From: CAIWHR01 sp963773195 | GTDB lineage: Bacteria > Pseudomonadota > Gammaproteobacteria > Burkholderiales > Casimicrobiaceae | DNA: 64,000 bases | Direction: 5' to 3' | NCBI GenBank assembly: GCA_963773195.1 | Contig: CAVZAE010000014.1 | Location: 33,068-97,067, forward strand | Shown: in pieces, positions 44,461 through 53,097 of the stretch | How positions within the stretch are numbered: position 1 is the first letter of the stretch | Layout of the letters: every line of letters starts with the position of its first letter | The notes under the pieces: generated by a model | Databases searched by the model: none | Told to the model about the DNA's origin: nothing | What the model saw: the letters and a program-made list of their open reading frames with translations, nothing else | Program-made: the position numbers and the translations under genes

Positions 44461-45744
44461 CTACAGACGCTCGACCAGCATCGCGCCGCCCAGGCCGCCG
44501 CCGATGCAGATCGCCGCCATCCCGCGCTTGCCGCCGGTCCGCTCGAGCACGCTCAGCAGATGCAGCACGATTCGGGCGCCCGACGCTCCCACCGGATGAC
44601 CGATCGCGATCGCGCCGCCGTCGACGTTGAGCTTCGCCTGGTCGAGCGCGCCCAGCGCACCCTCGAGTCCGAGCTCCTGTCGACAATAATCGGCGCTGTC
44701 CCAGGCGCGCAGGCAGCCGATGACCTGCGCGGCGAACGCCTCGTTGATCTCCCACGCGTCGAGGTCGTTGAGGCCGAGGCCGTGGCGCTGCAGGATCGGC
44801 GTCGCCGCGTGCACCGGACCCAGGCCCATCTGCGCGGGATCGAGGCCCGCCCACTGCGAATCGACGATACGGCCCCGGGGCTCGAGCTTGTGGTCCGCGA
44901 CCGCGCGTTCGGACGCGAGCACGAGCCATGCGGCGCCGTCGGTCACCTGCGAGCTGTTGCCGGCGGTGACGTTGCCGTACTTGCGATCGAAGAACGGTTT
45001 GAGCTTGGCGAGGTTCTCCGGCGTGGAGTCCTCGCGCACGCCGTCGTCGGCGGGATAGAGCTTGCCCTGCCGGTCATAGAGCGGAACGATCTCGTGCGCA
45101 AAGTAGCCTGCCTTCTGCGCATCGAGCACGCGCCGATGGCTGCGCGCCGCGTACTCGTCCATCTCGCGGCGCGTGATACTGAAGCGGTACGCGAGGTTCT
45201 CCGCAGTCTGGCCCATGAGCAGGCCGACGACGGGATCGGTCAAGCCCTTCATGAGCCCGATCACCGGCGCAAGATACGCAGGCCGGAACTTCGCGAGCAG
45301 CGCCGCGCGCTGGCCGAGCGTCTTCGCGGCGTACCAGTTGGCGAGCCAGACGACCATCGTGTCCGAAAACAGGAGCGGCGCGCGGGAGAGCGCGTCGGTG
45401 CCGCCCGCGAGCACGAGGCTCGAGCGTCCGGTGCGGATGTTCGCGATCGCCGAATCGAGCGCCTGCATGCCGGACGCGCAGTTGCGCATCACTGTCCAGC
45501 CCGGCACGTTCTGGCCGCAGCCCATGCGCAGCGCGGCGACGCGACCGATGTTGACCTCGTCAGGCGAGGGCGCGGCGCAGCCCAGGATCACCTCGTCGAG
45601 CTCGGGCGGCGCGAAGGGCTGGCGCACGAGCAGCGCGCGACCGGCGTCGGTCGCGAGATCGGACGCGGCAAACGGCCCGGGCCGGTTGCGTGCTTTAAGG
45701 AACGGCGTGCGCGCGCCGTCGACGATGTAGATCGGCTCGTTCAT
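44461..45744 (-). CDS. fadI: Acetyl-CoA acetyltransferase / 3-ketoacyl-CoA thiolase (FadI-like)
   Basis: A 427-residue thiolase forming the beta subunit of the oxidation complex. The nucleophile is C89 (VMRNCASGMQAL). AWEINEAFAAQV, GHPVGASGARI and CIGGGLGGAML hold the other active residues. The length and the long loop region 130-190 (LANWYAAKTLGQRAALLAKFRPAYLAP) are typical of the FadI class rather than FadA. It is 22 bases after fadE and 23 bases before fadJ, one operon. Confidence 0.9.
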   Translation of the reverse strand: MNEPIYIVDGARTPFLKARNRPGPFAASDLATDAGRALLVRQPFAPPELDEVILGCAAPSPDEVNIGRVAALRMGCGQNVPGWTVMRNCASGMQALDSAIANIRTGRSSLVLAGGTDALSRAPLLFSDTMVVWLANWYAAKTLGQRAALLAKFRPAYLAPVIGLMKGLTDPVVGLLMGQTAENLAYRFSITRREMDEYAARSHRRVLDAQKAGYFAHEIVPLYDRQGKLYPADDGVREDSTPENLAKLKPFFDRKYGNVTAGNSSQVTDGAAWLVLASERAVADHKLEPRGRIVDSQWAGLDPAQMGLGPVHAATPILQRHGLGLNDLDAWEINEAFAAQVIGCLRAWDSADYCRQELGLEGALGALDQAKLNVDGGAIAIGHPVGASGARIVLHLLSVLERTGGKRGMAAICIGGGLGGAMLVERL

Positions 45745-45766
45745 TGCAGGGGCCGGCCCATCGTGC

Positions 45767-48310
45767 TCAGGCCGCAGCCTTTTGCGCCGCGTGCGGCGGC
45801 GGCGTCGTCGCCGTCGTCGTCCGCGCCGCACCGGCGAGCGCGTCGAGCTGCATCTCCGAGGCGCCGAGATCCGGCGGGAAGTCGTCGACGCGGATCACTT
45901 TCGTCACGAGGTCGCGGGCCTTGATGACCGCCTCGGCCTCGGCCGCAGTGATGACGCTCGCCGCCTGGGCTCGCTCGAGCAGCGCTTCGAGGCCGGCCCC
46001 CGGTGGCAGCTTGGCGTCCAGACGGCCCTCCTTCGCTGCGGCGCGAATCCGCGCCTCGACCGGCTCGGATTCGAGTGTCGCGGCAAGTGCCCGCTCGATC
46101 AGCGACACCGGATCGTCGCCGGCGGAAGGCATGTGCATGTCGGCTGTCAGCCGGTCGCGGGTGGCCGATGGCTCGAGCAGCAGCTTCGCGACGTCGTGCC
46201 CGAGCTTGTCGGAAGGAATCACGTACGGCCGGCCGAGCGGGAAGACGATCGCGCGCATCACGGCTGCGATTGCGCGGTTCGGAAAGTTCGAGATCACGCC
46301 CTCGAACGCCGTCTGCGCCTTGTACATCGCATCCCAGATCGCCCAGTGCATGAGCGGCGCATCGGCTTCCTGCCGGCCCTCGTCTTCGTAGCGCTTCAAC
46401 GTCGCCGAGCAGAGGTACATGAGGGACAGGATGTCGCCCAGCCGTGCCGAGAGCTTCTCCTTGCGCTTCAGCGCGCCGCCGAGCGAGCCCATCGAGACGT
46501 CCGCGAGGAACGCGAGCGCGGCCGAGAAGCGGGTGAGCTGCTGGTAGTAGCGGCGCGTTTCGGGCGCAACGTCGACCGGGACCTTGACAAAGTGCGACCC
46601 GGTGAAGCCCATCACGAGCGTGCGCGCCTTGTTCGCGGCCACGAAACGGAGATGTCCGAACAGCGCGCGGTCGAACCCGATCGACGCTTTCGTCGGATCC
46701 GTCTCGCGCGTGGCTTCGATTTCGCGGAGCACGTACGGATGGCAGCGGATCGCGCCCTGGCCGAACACGATCAGGCTGCGCGTCAGGATGTTCGCGCCCT
46801 CGACCGTGATCGACACCGGGAGCTGCATATACGCAGCGCCCAAGAAGTTCGACGGCCCCATCATGATGCCTTTGCCGCCGACGACATCCATCGCGTCGGT
46901 GACGACCTCGCGGCCGCGCTGCGTCAGGTGCAATTTCGAGATCCCCGAGATCACCGCGGGCTTCTCGCCGGCGTCGATCGCCGAGGTCGTGAGGCGCCGC
47001 GTGGCGTCCATCACGTAGAGGTTGGCACCCATTCGCGTGAGCGCTTCCTCGATGCCTTCGAAGCGGCCGATCGGCGTCTTGAACTGCGTGCGCACGCGCG
47101 CGTAGCCGCCGGTCGCGCGCACCACGAGCTTCGCCATCCCGGTCGACGACGACGGCAGCGAGATGCCGCGTCCCGCGGCCAGGGATTCCATCAGCATCCG
47201 CCAGCCGCGCCCCAGCATCGGCTGGCCGCCGATGATCCAGTCCATCGGGATGAAGACGTCGCGTCCGTACGTCGGTCCGTTCTGGAACACCGTGTTGAGC
47301 GGCATGTGCCGGCGGCCGATCTCGACGCCGGGATGAGAGGTGGGCACGAGCGCGCAGCTGATGCCGACATCGTCCTTGTCGCCCACCAGATGGTCGGGGT
47401 CGTAGGCGCGGAACGCGAGGCCCAAGAGGGTCGCGACCGGGCCGAGCGTGATGTACCGCTTCTCCCACGTGAGGCGGATACCCAGCGCTCGCTGGCCTTC
47501 GTGCTCGCCCCAGCAGACGATGCCGACGTCGGGGATCGCCGCTGCGTCGGACCCCGCGGTCGGGTTGGTGAGCGCGAAGCACGGGATCTCTACTCCCTTG
47601 GCGAGCCGCGGCAGGTAGTAGCGCTTCTGCTCCTCGGTTCCGTAGTGTGCGAGCAACTCGCCCGGGCCCAGGGAATTCGGGACCATGACCGTGACCGAGA
47701 TGGTCCCCGAATGCGTCGACAGCTTGGTCATCACCTGCGAATGCGCATAGGCGGAAAAGCCGAGACCGCCGTATTCCTTCGCGATCGACATGCCCCAGAA
47801 GCCCTTGTCCTTGATGTACTGCCAGACTGCGGGCGGGAGATCGCGGTGAACGTTCGTCGTTTCCCAATCGGTCACCATCGCGCAGAGCTCGTCGACCTCG
47901 TGGCCCATGAAGTGCTGCTCGTCGGGTGTGAGCGTCGGCGCGGGCAAGCTCAACAATCTTGTCCAGTCAGGACGGCCCGAGAAGAGCTCGCCATCCCACC
48001 AGACGGTGCCGGCCTCGATCGCCTCGCGCTCGGTCTGCGACATCGGCGGCAGCATGCGGCGGAAGACGGCGAGCACGCGATCGCTGACGAGGCGCCGCCG
48101 CAACGCCGGCACGTTCAACGGAATCGCGACCAGCAGGAACAGTCCGGCGAGCGCGAGAGCGACACTGTCCGGGACGAGATGCGCGCCCCAGAGCACGGCG
48201 ATCGCACCCGCGATCGCGACGCTCCAGCCGATACCGGGAGCGTTGAGGTAGGCGAGCGCCAGCGCCAGGGCCAGGGCCAGGACGGCGACAACCCAGAGGA
48301 GGATCAGCAT
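45767..48310 (-). CDS. fadE: Acyl-CoA dehydrogenase FadE
   Basis: An 847-residue FAD enzyme for the first beta-oxidation step, of the long FadE type. Two hydrophobic helices at the N-terminus (LILLWVVAVLALALALALAYL and a second near 30-62) suggest membrane association. The dehydrogenase core includes KGFWGMSIAKEYGGLGFSAYAHSQVM, FALTNPTAGSDAAAIPD and the substrate-binding part ITVEGANILTRSLIVFGQGAIRCHPYV, followed by the DUF1974 extension of FadE. The C-terminal tail is Ala/Thr-rich. It follows the TetR gene by 25 bases. Confidence 0.94.
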   Translation of the reverse strand: MLILLWVVAVLALALALALAYLNAPGIGWSVAIAGAIAVLWGAHLVPDSVALALAGLFLLVAIPLNVPALRRRLVSDRVLAVFRRMLPPMSQTEREAIEAGTVWWDGELFSGRPDWTRLLSLPAPTLTPDEQHFMGHEVDELCAMVTDWETTNVHRDLPPAVWQYIKDKGFWGMSIAKEYGGLGFSAYAHSQVMTKLSTHSGTISVTVMVPNSLGPGELLAHYGTEEQKRYYLPRLAKGVEIPCFALTNPTAGSDAAAIPDVGIVCWGEHEGQRALGIRLTWEKRYITLGPVATLLGLAFRAYDPDHLVGDKDDVGISCALVPTSHPGVEIGRRHMPLNTVFQNGPTYGRDVFIPMDWIIGGQPMLGRGWRMLMESLAAGRGISLPSSSTGMAKLVVRATGGYARVRTQFKTPIGRFEGIEEALTRMGANLYVMDATRRLTTSAIDAGEKPAVISGISKLHLTQRGREVVTDAMDVVGGKGIMMGPSNFLGAAYMQLPVSITVEGANILTRSLIVFGQGAIRCHPYVLREIEATRETDPTKASIGFDRALFGHLRFVAANKARTLVMGFTGSHFVKVPVDVAPETRRYYQQLTRFSAALAFLADVSMGSLGGALKRKEKLSARLGDILSLMYLCSATLKRYEDEGRQEADAPLMHWAIWDAMYKAQTAFEGVISNFPNRAIAAVMRAIVFPLGRPYVIPSDKLGHDVAKLLLEPSATRDRLTADMHMPSAGDDPVSLIERALAATLESEPVEARIRAAAKEGRLDAKLPPGAGLEALLERAQAASVITAAEAEAVIKARDLVTKVIRVDDFPPDLGASEMQLDALAGAARTTTATTPPPHAAQKAAA

Positions 48311-48335
48311 CGAGAGTTCCTTCGGCGTGAATCGG

Positions 48336-49058
48336 TCAGCGCGGGCGCGCGAGCTCGCCGTCGAGCGAAAGGCCGGCGGTCGACGCCTCGGGCAAGGGCG
48401 ATGTCAACCCGGCGAGCAGGAAGGGCGCCAGACGGCGGAGCAGCATCTCGTCGTTGCCGGCGTCGGTCGACGTGAGCTCGGCGATCAGCTTGAGCGCGTC
48501 GGTGCCGGCGAGCGTGTAAGACAGCGCGCCCATGATGAAATGGAGCCGCCACGACAACTCCTTCGGTGGCAGCTCCGGCAATGCATGCGCAAACGCGGCC
48601 TTGAACCGCGCGATCATCGTCGCGTACTGCGCCGACAGGAACTGGCGGATGAACGGCGCCGGGTCGGCGTAGGCGCGGCCCAGCAGGCGCAGGAAGTCCT
48701 TGCCGCCGCGCTCGGGATCGCGCGCGAGTCGCAGCGCCGGGACGAACATCGCGGAGAGAATCTGTTCGCAGGGCACCGCTGCCGGCGCGGCAGCCCGTTC
48801 GAGCGCCGACAGCAGGTCGAGGCGCTCCTGGTTCATGGGATCGAGTCGGCGCGTCAGCACCGCCTGGAACAGCTCTTCCTTGCTGCCGAAGTGATAGTTG
48901 ACCGCAGCCAGGTTGACGCCGGCCGCGGCCGTGATCGACCGCAGGCTTGTCGCTTCGAAACCGTGCTCCATGAACAGCGATTCCGCGACATCGAGGATCC
49001 GGTCCTTGGTTGCGACCGGCGCCTCGCGCTCGAGCGTGCGAACGACGTTTCCGTCCAT
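48336..49058 (-). CDS. TetR-family regulator of fatty acid degradation (PsrA-like)
   Basis: A 240-residue repressor. The N-terminal helix-turn-helix (about 18-65) reads TKDRILDVAESLFMEHGFEATSLRSITAAAGVNLAAVNYHFGSKEELFQAVLTRRLDP, followed by a ligand-binding helical domain with the PsrA-like stretch GKDFLRLLGRAYADPAPFIRQFL. It heads the fad operon, and the operator CAAAC-N4-GTTTG lies over its own transcription start, so autorepression relieved by acyl-CoA or fatty acid is the likely control. The ATG at 49058 is chosen; an in-frame TTG at 49082 would fall inside the operator. Confidence 0.88.
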   Translation of the reverse strand: MDGNVVRTLEREAPVATKDRILDVAESLFMEHGFEATSLRSITAAAGVNLAAVNYHFGSKEELFQAVLTRRLDPMNQERLDLLSALERAAAPAAVPCEQILSAMFVPALRLARDPERGGKDFLRLLGRAYADPAPFIRQFLSAQYATMIARFKAAFAHALPELPPKELSWRLHFIMGALSYTLAGTDALKLIAELTSTDAGNDEMLLRRLAPFLLAGLTSPLPEASTAGLSLDGELARPR

Positions 49059-49078
49059 GGCGATGACGCGTCCCTGAA

Positions 49079-49094
49079 TCAAACGTTCGTTTGA
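49079..49094. promoter_or_regulatory. Operator of the fad regulator
   Basis: TCAAACG-TT-CGTTTGA, a perfect 7-bp inverted repeat with 2-nt spacer, equivalent to CAAAC-N4-GTTTG. This agrees with the known PsrA operator type (G/CAAAC-N2-4-GTTTG/C). It lies immediately downstream of the -10 box and covers the expected start site. No second copy is seen before fadL, the FadN-like gene or fadD. Confidence 0.7.
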
Positions 49095-49124
49095 ACTTTA
49101 GGACGCAGGATTTCACACTGTCAA
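49095..49124 (-). promoter_or_regulatory. Promoter of the tetR-fadE-fadI-fadJ-fadD-yciA operon
   Basis: On the minus strand TTGACA (49124-49119), 18-base spacer, TAAAGT (49100-49095). The -35 is a perfect consensus, rare in this GC-rich window. RNA should start near 49088, inside the operator, giving a leader of about 30 nt. Confidence 0.7.
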
Positions 49125-49241
49125 GCATCGGCATTCTATGTGAGTGCGCATCCTGCTCCGGACAAGCGCGGTCCGATGGAAGCGTGTACTCACTTACAAA
49201 GGGCGCCCGCCCGCCTCGGTTAAAGTGCCGGTAGCTTTCAC

Positions 49242-50126
49242 ATGCCCACCACCACCCCGCCTTCGAGGCGCGATCGTCGCCGCGGTCTCCTCTGGGGCTT
49301 CCTCGGGATCGCAAGCTTCAGCCTGACGCTACCCGCGACCCGGTTCGCGGTCGCGTCGCTCGACCCCGTCTTCGTCGGACTGGGCCGCGCCGTCGTTGCG
49401 GGCGCGCTCGCGGCCATCGTCCTCGCGGTCACCCGCGCCCCGTGGCCGGGATGGCGACGGGTCCCGCGGCTCGCCGTCGTAGCCGGAGGCGTAGTCATCG
49501 GCTTCCCGCTCTTCTCCGCGTGGGCGCTGCGTCATGTCCCGGCAGCGCATGCCGCAGTGGTCATCGGACTGCTCCCGCTGGCGACGGCACTCGCCGCGGC
49601 GTGGCTCGCCCACGAGCGGCCGTCGCGCACGTTCTGGTGGAGCGCCGCATTCGGCAGCGCTGTCGTCGTCGGCTTCGCGTTCTGGCAGGGCGGCGGCATC
49701 CCGGAGCCGGCCGATGGCTTGCTCGCCCTGGCCGCGGCGGCCGCAGCGATCGGCTATGCCGAAGGCGGACAGCTCGCGCGCACGATGCCCGGCTGGCAGG
49801 TGATCTCGTGGGCGCTCGTCATTGCCGCGCCCGTCGTCCTCGTGCCAACACTGTATGTGATCGACGCGCGACTCGCGGCCGCCCCGCCGCTTGCGTGGGC
49901 ATGCTTTGCGTACGTGAGCGTTATCAGCATGTTCGTCGGATTCTTCTGGTGGTATCGCGGGCTCGCCCTGGGCGGCATCGCCGCCGTCGGCCAGGTGCAA
50001 CTGCTGCAGCCGTTCCTCACGATCTTCGCGTCTGCCGCGTTCCTGGGCGAGACGATCGAACCCGAGACGTTCGTCGCCGCAGCGCTCGTGATCGCGGCGA
50101 TCGCGGTCGGGCGGCGCGTCCGCTAG
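49242..50126 (+). CDS. EamA/DMT-family membrane transporter
   Basis: A 294-residue inner-membrane protein with ten hydrophobic segments in two EamA repeats. The first repeat contains PATRFAVASLDPVFVGLGRAVVAGALAA and the second VISWALVIAAPVVLVPTLYV.., SVISMFVGFFWWYRGLALGGIAAVGQVQLLQPFLTIFASAAFLGETI, the usual end of DMT exporters. The substrate is unknown (amino acids, metabolites). It is divergent from the fad regulator with 183 bases between; the only nearby signals are those of the fad promoter. It is convergent with the acyl-CoA ligase gene. Confidence 0.88.
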   Translation: MPTTTPPSRRDRRRGLLWGFLGIASFSLTLPATRFAVASLDPVFVGLGRAVVAGALAAIVLAVTRAPWPGWRRVPRLAVVAGGVVIGFPLFSAWALRHVPAAHAAVVIGLLPLATALAAAWLAHERPSRTFWWSAAFGSAVVVGFAFWQGGGIPEPADGLLALAAAAAAIGYAEGGQLARTMPGWQVISWALVIAAPVVLVPTLYVIDARLAAAPPLAWACFAYVSVISMFVGFFWWYRGLALGGIAAVGQVQLLQPFLTIFASAAFLGETIEPETFVAAALVIAAIAVGRRVR

Positions 50127-50151
50127 CTTCGTCGGCCGCGCGACCGCGCGT

Positions 50152-51834
50152 TCAACCCTCGGTATACGCCGCATCGATCTCGTTCGCGAAGCGCTTGGCG
50201 ACGAGCGGGCGCTTGAGCTTGAGCGTCGGTGTGAGCAGCCCGCTCGCAATGTCCCACGGCTCGCGCGTCGCGATGACGCGGCGCACGCGCACCCAGCGCG
50301 GAAACGACGCGAGCTGGTCGTTCGCACGCTGGATCAGCACCTTCTCGTCGGTCTCCTGCGTGACGGCGATCAGGAGGGGAAACGGGCGTGCTTCGCCGAT
50401 CAGCATCGCCTGCTCGAACACGGGATCGCGGAGAATCGCGAGCTCGGCATCCTGCGGCGGCAGCTTCTCGCCGTTCGATAGCACGAGGATGTCCTTCACG
50501 CGACCGCGAATATAGAGCTTGCCGCCGCGCAGCTCGGCCACATCGCCCGTCGCGAGCCAGCCCTCGGGGTCGATGGCCGCGCGCGTCGCTTCCTCGTTCC
50601 GCCAGTAACCCAGCATCACGCTCGGCCCGCGAACCTCGAGCGCGCTGCCTTCGGTGAGCCGCACCTCGAGCCCGGGAAGCGGCGCTCCGACCGATTCCGG
50701 ATCGTTGTCGTCGTCGCGGTTGACCGCAATGACGGGCGACGCCTCGGTGAGCCCGTAGCCTTGCAGGAGCGGCAGCCCGAGTCCGATGAACATGCGCGCG
50801 AGCGCCGGATCCAGCGCGGCGCCCCCCACCACGACGAGCCGTAGCCGGCCGCCGAAGCGCGCGAGGATGGGCTTCGCGACCATCGCCCGCAGCATCGCCA
50901 CGACGAGCCGTCGGAGAGGAGACGCGCCCCCGCGCGCCATCGCGTAGCCCTGCGCGACGCACGCGTCGAAAAGCATTCGTTTCCACCTTGAGGGCGCGAG
51001 CGCGCCGTCGATGCGCACGGCGAAGCGCTCGAAGATCCGCGGCACCGCAAACATCGCCGTGGGCGCCTGCGCCTCGAGATCGTTGGCGAGTTGCGCGACG
51101 CCGCGCGCGTAGACGACCTTCGCGCCGATCGCAAGCGGCAGGTAGTAGCCGCCGGTGCGCTCGAACATGTGTGACAGCGGCAGGATCGACAGGAACACGT
51201 CGGTTGGACGCCCCATCCCGGTCTCGCGGCATGCGGCGACATTCGCGCCAATATTGCCGTGCGAAAGCATCACGCCCTTGGGCCGTCCCGCGGTTCCGGA
51301 CGTGTAGCAGATCGTCGCGAGCTGCTCGTCGGACACCGTCGCCACCTCGATGTCTGCGTCTGCCGCCGCCGGCAGGAATTCGGCGAGAGTCAGCGCACTC
51401 TCGCCGGCGTCGAGCGCTTCGTCGGCGCCCAGCACGACCAGACGCGGAGGAGCCGTCGTTGCGCCCGATGCCGGGTTCGCCAGCCCGCGCGCGAGCCGGA
51501 TGTTCTCGGCGAGCATGAGCTTCACCTCGGCGTTCGCAACGCACCAGGCGACGTTCTCCGGATTGTCGTCGACGTAGAGCGGCACGACGACGAGGCCGAG
51601 CCCGAGCGCTGCGAGATCGATCGCGACCCATGTCGGCCCGTTGCGCGCGACAAGCGCGATGCGGTCACCGGGTGCGAGGCCCGCACGCCGGAACGCCGCC
51701 TGCCAGCGCGCGATGTCGATGGCGAGCTCGCCCGCGGTGACATCGCGCCAGCCCGCTTCGGTCGAATGGCGGTAGAGCAGCGTCTCGGGCCGCGCGAGAT
51801 GGTGCGTGAAGAGCAGCGCGAGATTGCCGGCCAT
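50152..51834 (-). CDS. AMP-dependent long-chain acyl-CoA synthetase (second ligase)
   Basis: A 560-residue AMP-forming ligase of the FAA1/FadD15-like group. The P-loop YTSGTAGRPKGVML is at 177-190; QGYGLTEASPVIAVNR and WLATGDVAELRGGKLYIRGRVKDILVLSNGEKLPPQDAE are the later motifs, and TPTLKLKRPLVAKRF holds the catalytic Lys region. It differs in class from the fadD product in the operon, suggesting another chain length or another purpose such as storage lipid synthesis. It is divergent from the PHA-system protein gene (46 bases). Confidence 0.88.
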   Translation of the reverse strand: MAGNLALLFTHHLARPETLLYRHSTEAGWRDVTAGELAIDIARWQAAFRRAGLAPGDRIALVARNGPTWVAIDLAALGLGLVVVPLYVDDNPENVAWCVANAEVKLMLAENIRLARGLANPASGATTAPPRLVVLGADEALDAGESALTLAEFLPAAADADIEVATVSDEQLATICYTSGTAGRPKGVMLSHGNIGANVAACRETGMGRPTDVFLSILPLSHMFERTGGYYLPLAIGAKVVYARGVAQLANDLEAQAPTAMFAVPRIFERFAVRIDGALAPSRWKRMLFDACVAQGYAMARGGASPLRRLVVAMLRAMVAKPILARFGGRLRLVVVGGAALDPALARMFIGLGLPLLQGYGLTEASPVIAVNRDDDNDPESVGAPLPGLEVRLTEGSALEVRGPSVMLGYWRNEEATRAAIDPEGWLATGDVAELRGGKLYIRGRVKDILVLSNGEKLPPQDAELAILRDPVFEQAMLIGEARPFPLLIAVTQETDEKVLIQRANDQLASFPRWVRVRRVIATREPWDIASGLLTPTLKLKRPLVAKRFANEIDAAYTEG

Positions 51835-51879
51835 GTGTGCTCAGCGCTTGGCTATACTGGGAGGTGGAGGGTCGCGCCG

Positions 51880-52167
51880 ATGGCCACGATCACGATCGCG
51901 AAGAAGCATCAGCTGTCGCACAAGAAGGCGAAGGAGGCGGCACAGCACATCGCCGACGACCTCGCCAAGCGCTTCGACCTGCGTTGCGAGTGGCATGGCG
52001 ACGACGTCACGTTCGAGCGCTCGGGCGTCAGCGGCCAGCTGCACGTGGGCAAGAGCGAGGTCCGCCTTGACTGCCAGCTCGGACTCCTGCTGTCGATGCT
52101 GAAGCCGACGATCGAGGACTACGTCCACCGCGATTTCGACAAGTACTTTGGCAAGGCGAAGCGCTAG
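51880..52167 (+). CDS. Polyhydroxyalkanoic acid system family protein (TIGR02610-type)
   Basis: A 95-residue soluble protein, MATITIAKKHQLSHKKAKEAAQHIADDLAKRFDLRCEW.., with a lysine-rich first helix and a beta part (DVTFERSGVSGQLHVGKSEVRLDCQLGLLLSMLKPTIEDYV). It matches the small family often found with PHA genes. The biochemical role is unknown. GGAGGTGGAGG precedes the ATG and a TATACT box lies at 51853-51858. The last codon and stop overlap the stop of the convergent gene through CTAG. Confidence 0.82.
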   Translation: MATITIAKKHQLSHKKAKEAAQHIADDLAKRFDLRCEWHGDDVTFERSGVSGQLHVGKSEVRLDCQLGLLLSMLKPTIEDYVHRDFDKYFGKAKR

Positions 52168-52937
52168 CCCTCGGCCTCCGGCCCGGGCGGCGGTGCGAAG
52201 CGCGGCTCCAGCGGATCCGGAATCGGCGCCGGCTCGCCGGCGAACAGCGCCTCCATCAGCGCGCGCTCGCGCACGTCGATCGTCTCGAGGAAGTCGGTCG
52301 CATCCCCCATCTTTCCGAACGCAGCAAACCCGCGGTCGAGGAAGTCGTGGAGCGCACCGAAGCCGGCCAGCCGCGCCGGCTGTCGCATCATCCGCAGCGC
52401 CGCACGAATCAGTGGCTTTTGCACGAATTCCGCGAGCCGCGCACCGATCTCGCCGATCAGCCGGATCTGGCGCTCGCGCTCGGGACGCTTGCCCATCCGG
52501 CGATAGGCGCGCGTGTACTCGCCGACCGAGAACTGCCCATCGGCACGGGGCAGCCGAGCGAGCAGCGAACGGTCGAGCGTCTGTGTTAGTGCGTGGAGCT
52601 CGACCGCCTTCGCGATCGTCGCAATCACGGCATCCGGCAGCATGCGAACCATGACCGGGACGATCCGCGCGAGGTCGGCGTCGCGCTGGGCGAAATCGCG
52701 ATTGCCGTAGAGATCGGTCTGGAAGAAGCGCATCGCATCGGCGTAGCGCGATTGCCGCGAGAGATCGTCGTAGGTCAGTCGCAACCGCCGCGACTGCCAC
52801 GTCGCGAGCCGGTCGAGCGCGCCCGCGAGGATCGGGTTCGCGTCGCGCTCCGCTTGCAGCCGCGCCACGGTCGCGAGTTCGGCGACAAGCGTCGCCTGTG
52901 CCGGCGTCGGAGTCGATGGGGAGGCGGCGATCGCCAT
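52164..52937 (-). CDS. FFLEELY-motif-type conserved protein
   Basis: A 257-residue soluble protein, mainly helical. The segment RYADAMRFFQTDLYGNRDFAQRDADLARIVPVMVRMLP is the diagnostic region of a betaproteobacterial family called FFLEELY motif protein; here the motif reads FFQTDLY. No signal peptide and no known catalytic residues. The C-terminus is Pro-rich. The start MAIAASPST at 52937 is preferred over longer frames, which run through the neighbouring gene's leader. It is divergent from the Tat-exported subunit gene, with 160 bases between. Confidence 0.72.
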   Translation of the reverse strand: MAIAASPSTPTPAQATLVAELATVARLQAERDANPILAGALDRLATWQSRRLRLTYDDLSRQSRYADAMRFFQTDLYGNRDFAQRDADLARIVPVMVRMLPDAVIATIAKAVELHALTQTLDRSLLARLPRADGQFSVGEYTRAYRRMGKRPERERQIRLIGEIGARLAEFVQKPLIRAALRMMRQPARLAGFGALHDFLDRGFAAFGKMGDATDFLETIDVRERALMEALFAGEPAPIPDPLEPRFAPPPGPEAEG

Positions 52938-53097
52938 GGGCAGGGGACGAACGGTCGGCCGAGTCCCGCACGAGGGCGGGACGTCGCTGGTCCTAAGTCT
53001 AGCAGCCCAGTATCCAAGCATTAGGTTGTATTGCCTAAAGCGGGTCGCTACATTGAACCTGACGCGCGTGCGCAACACATGGCGTGCGCGCGCTTCC

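Noticed and set aside
44438..44929. Longer FadJ-like reading upstream of 44437
   Set aside because: Arg/Gly-rich shadow of fadI; family similarity starts at MRHWILTREAD.
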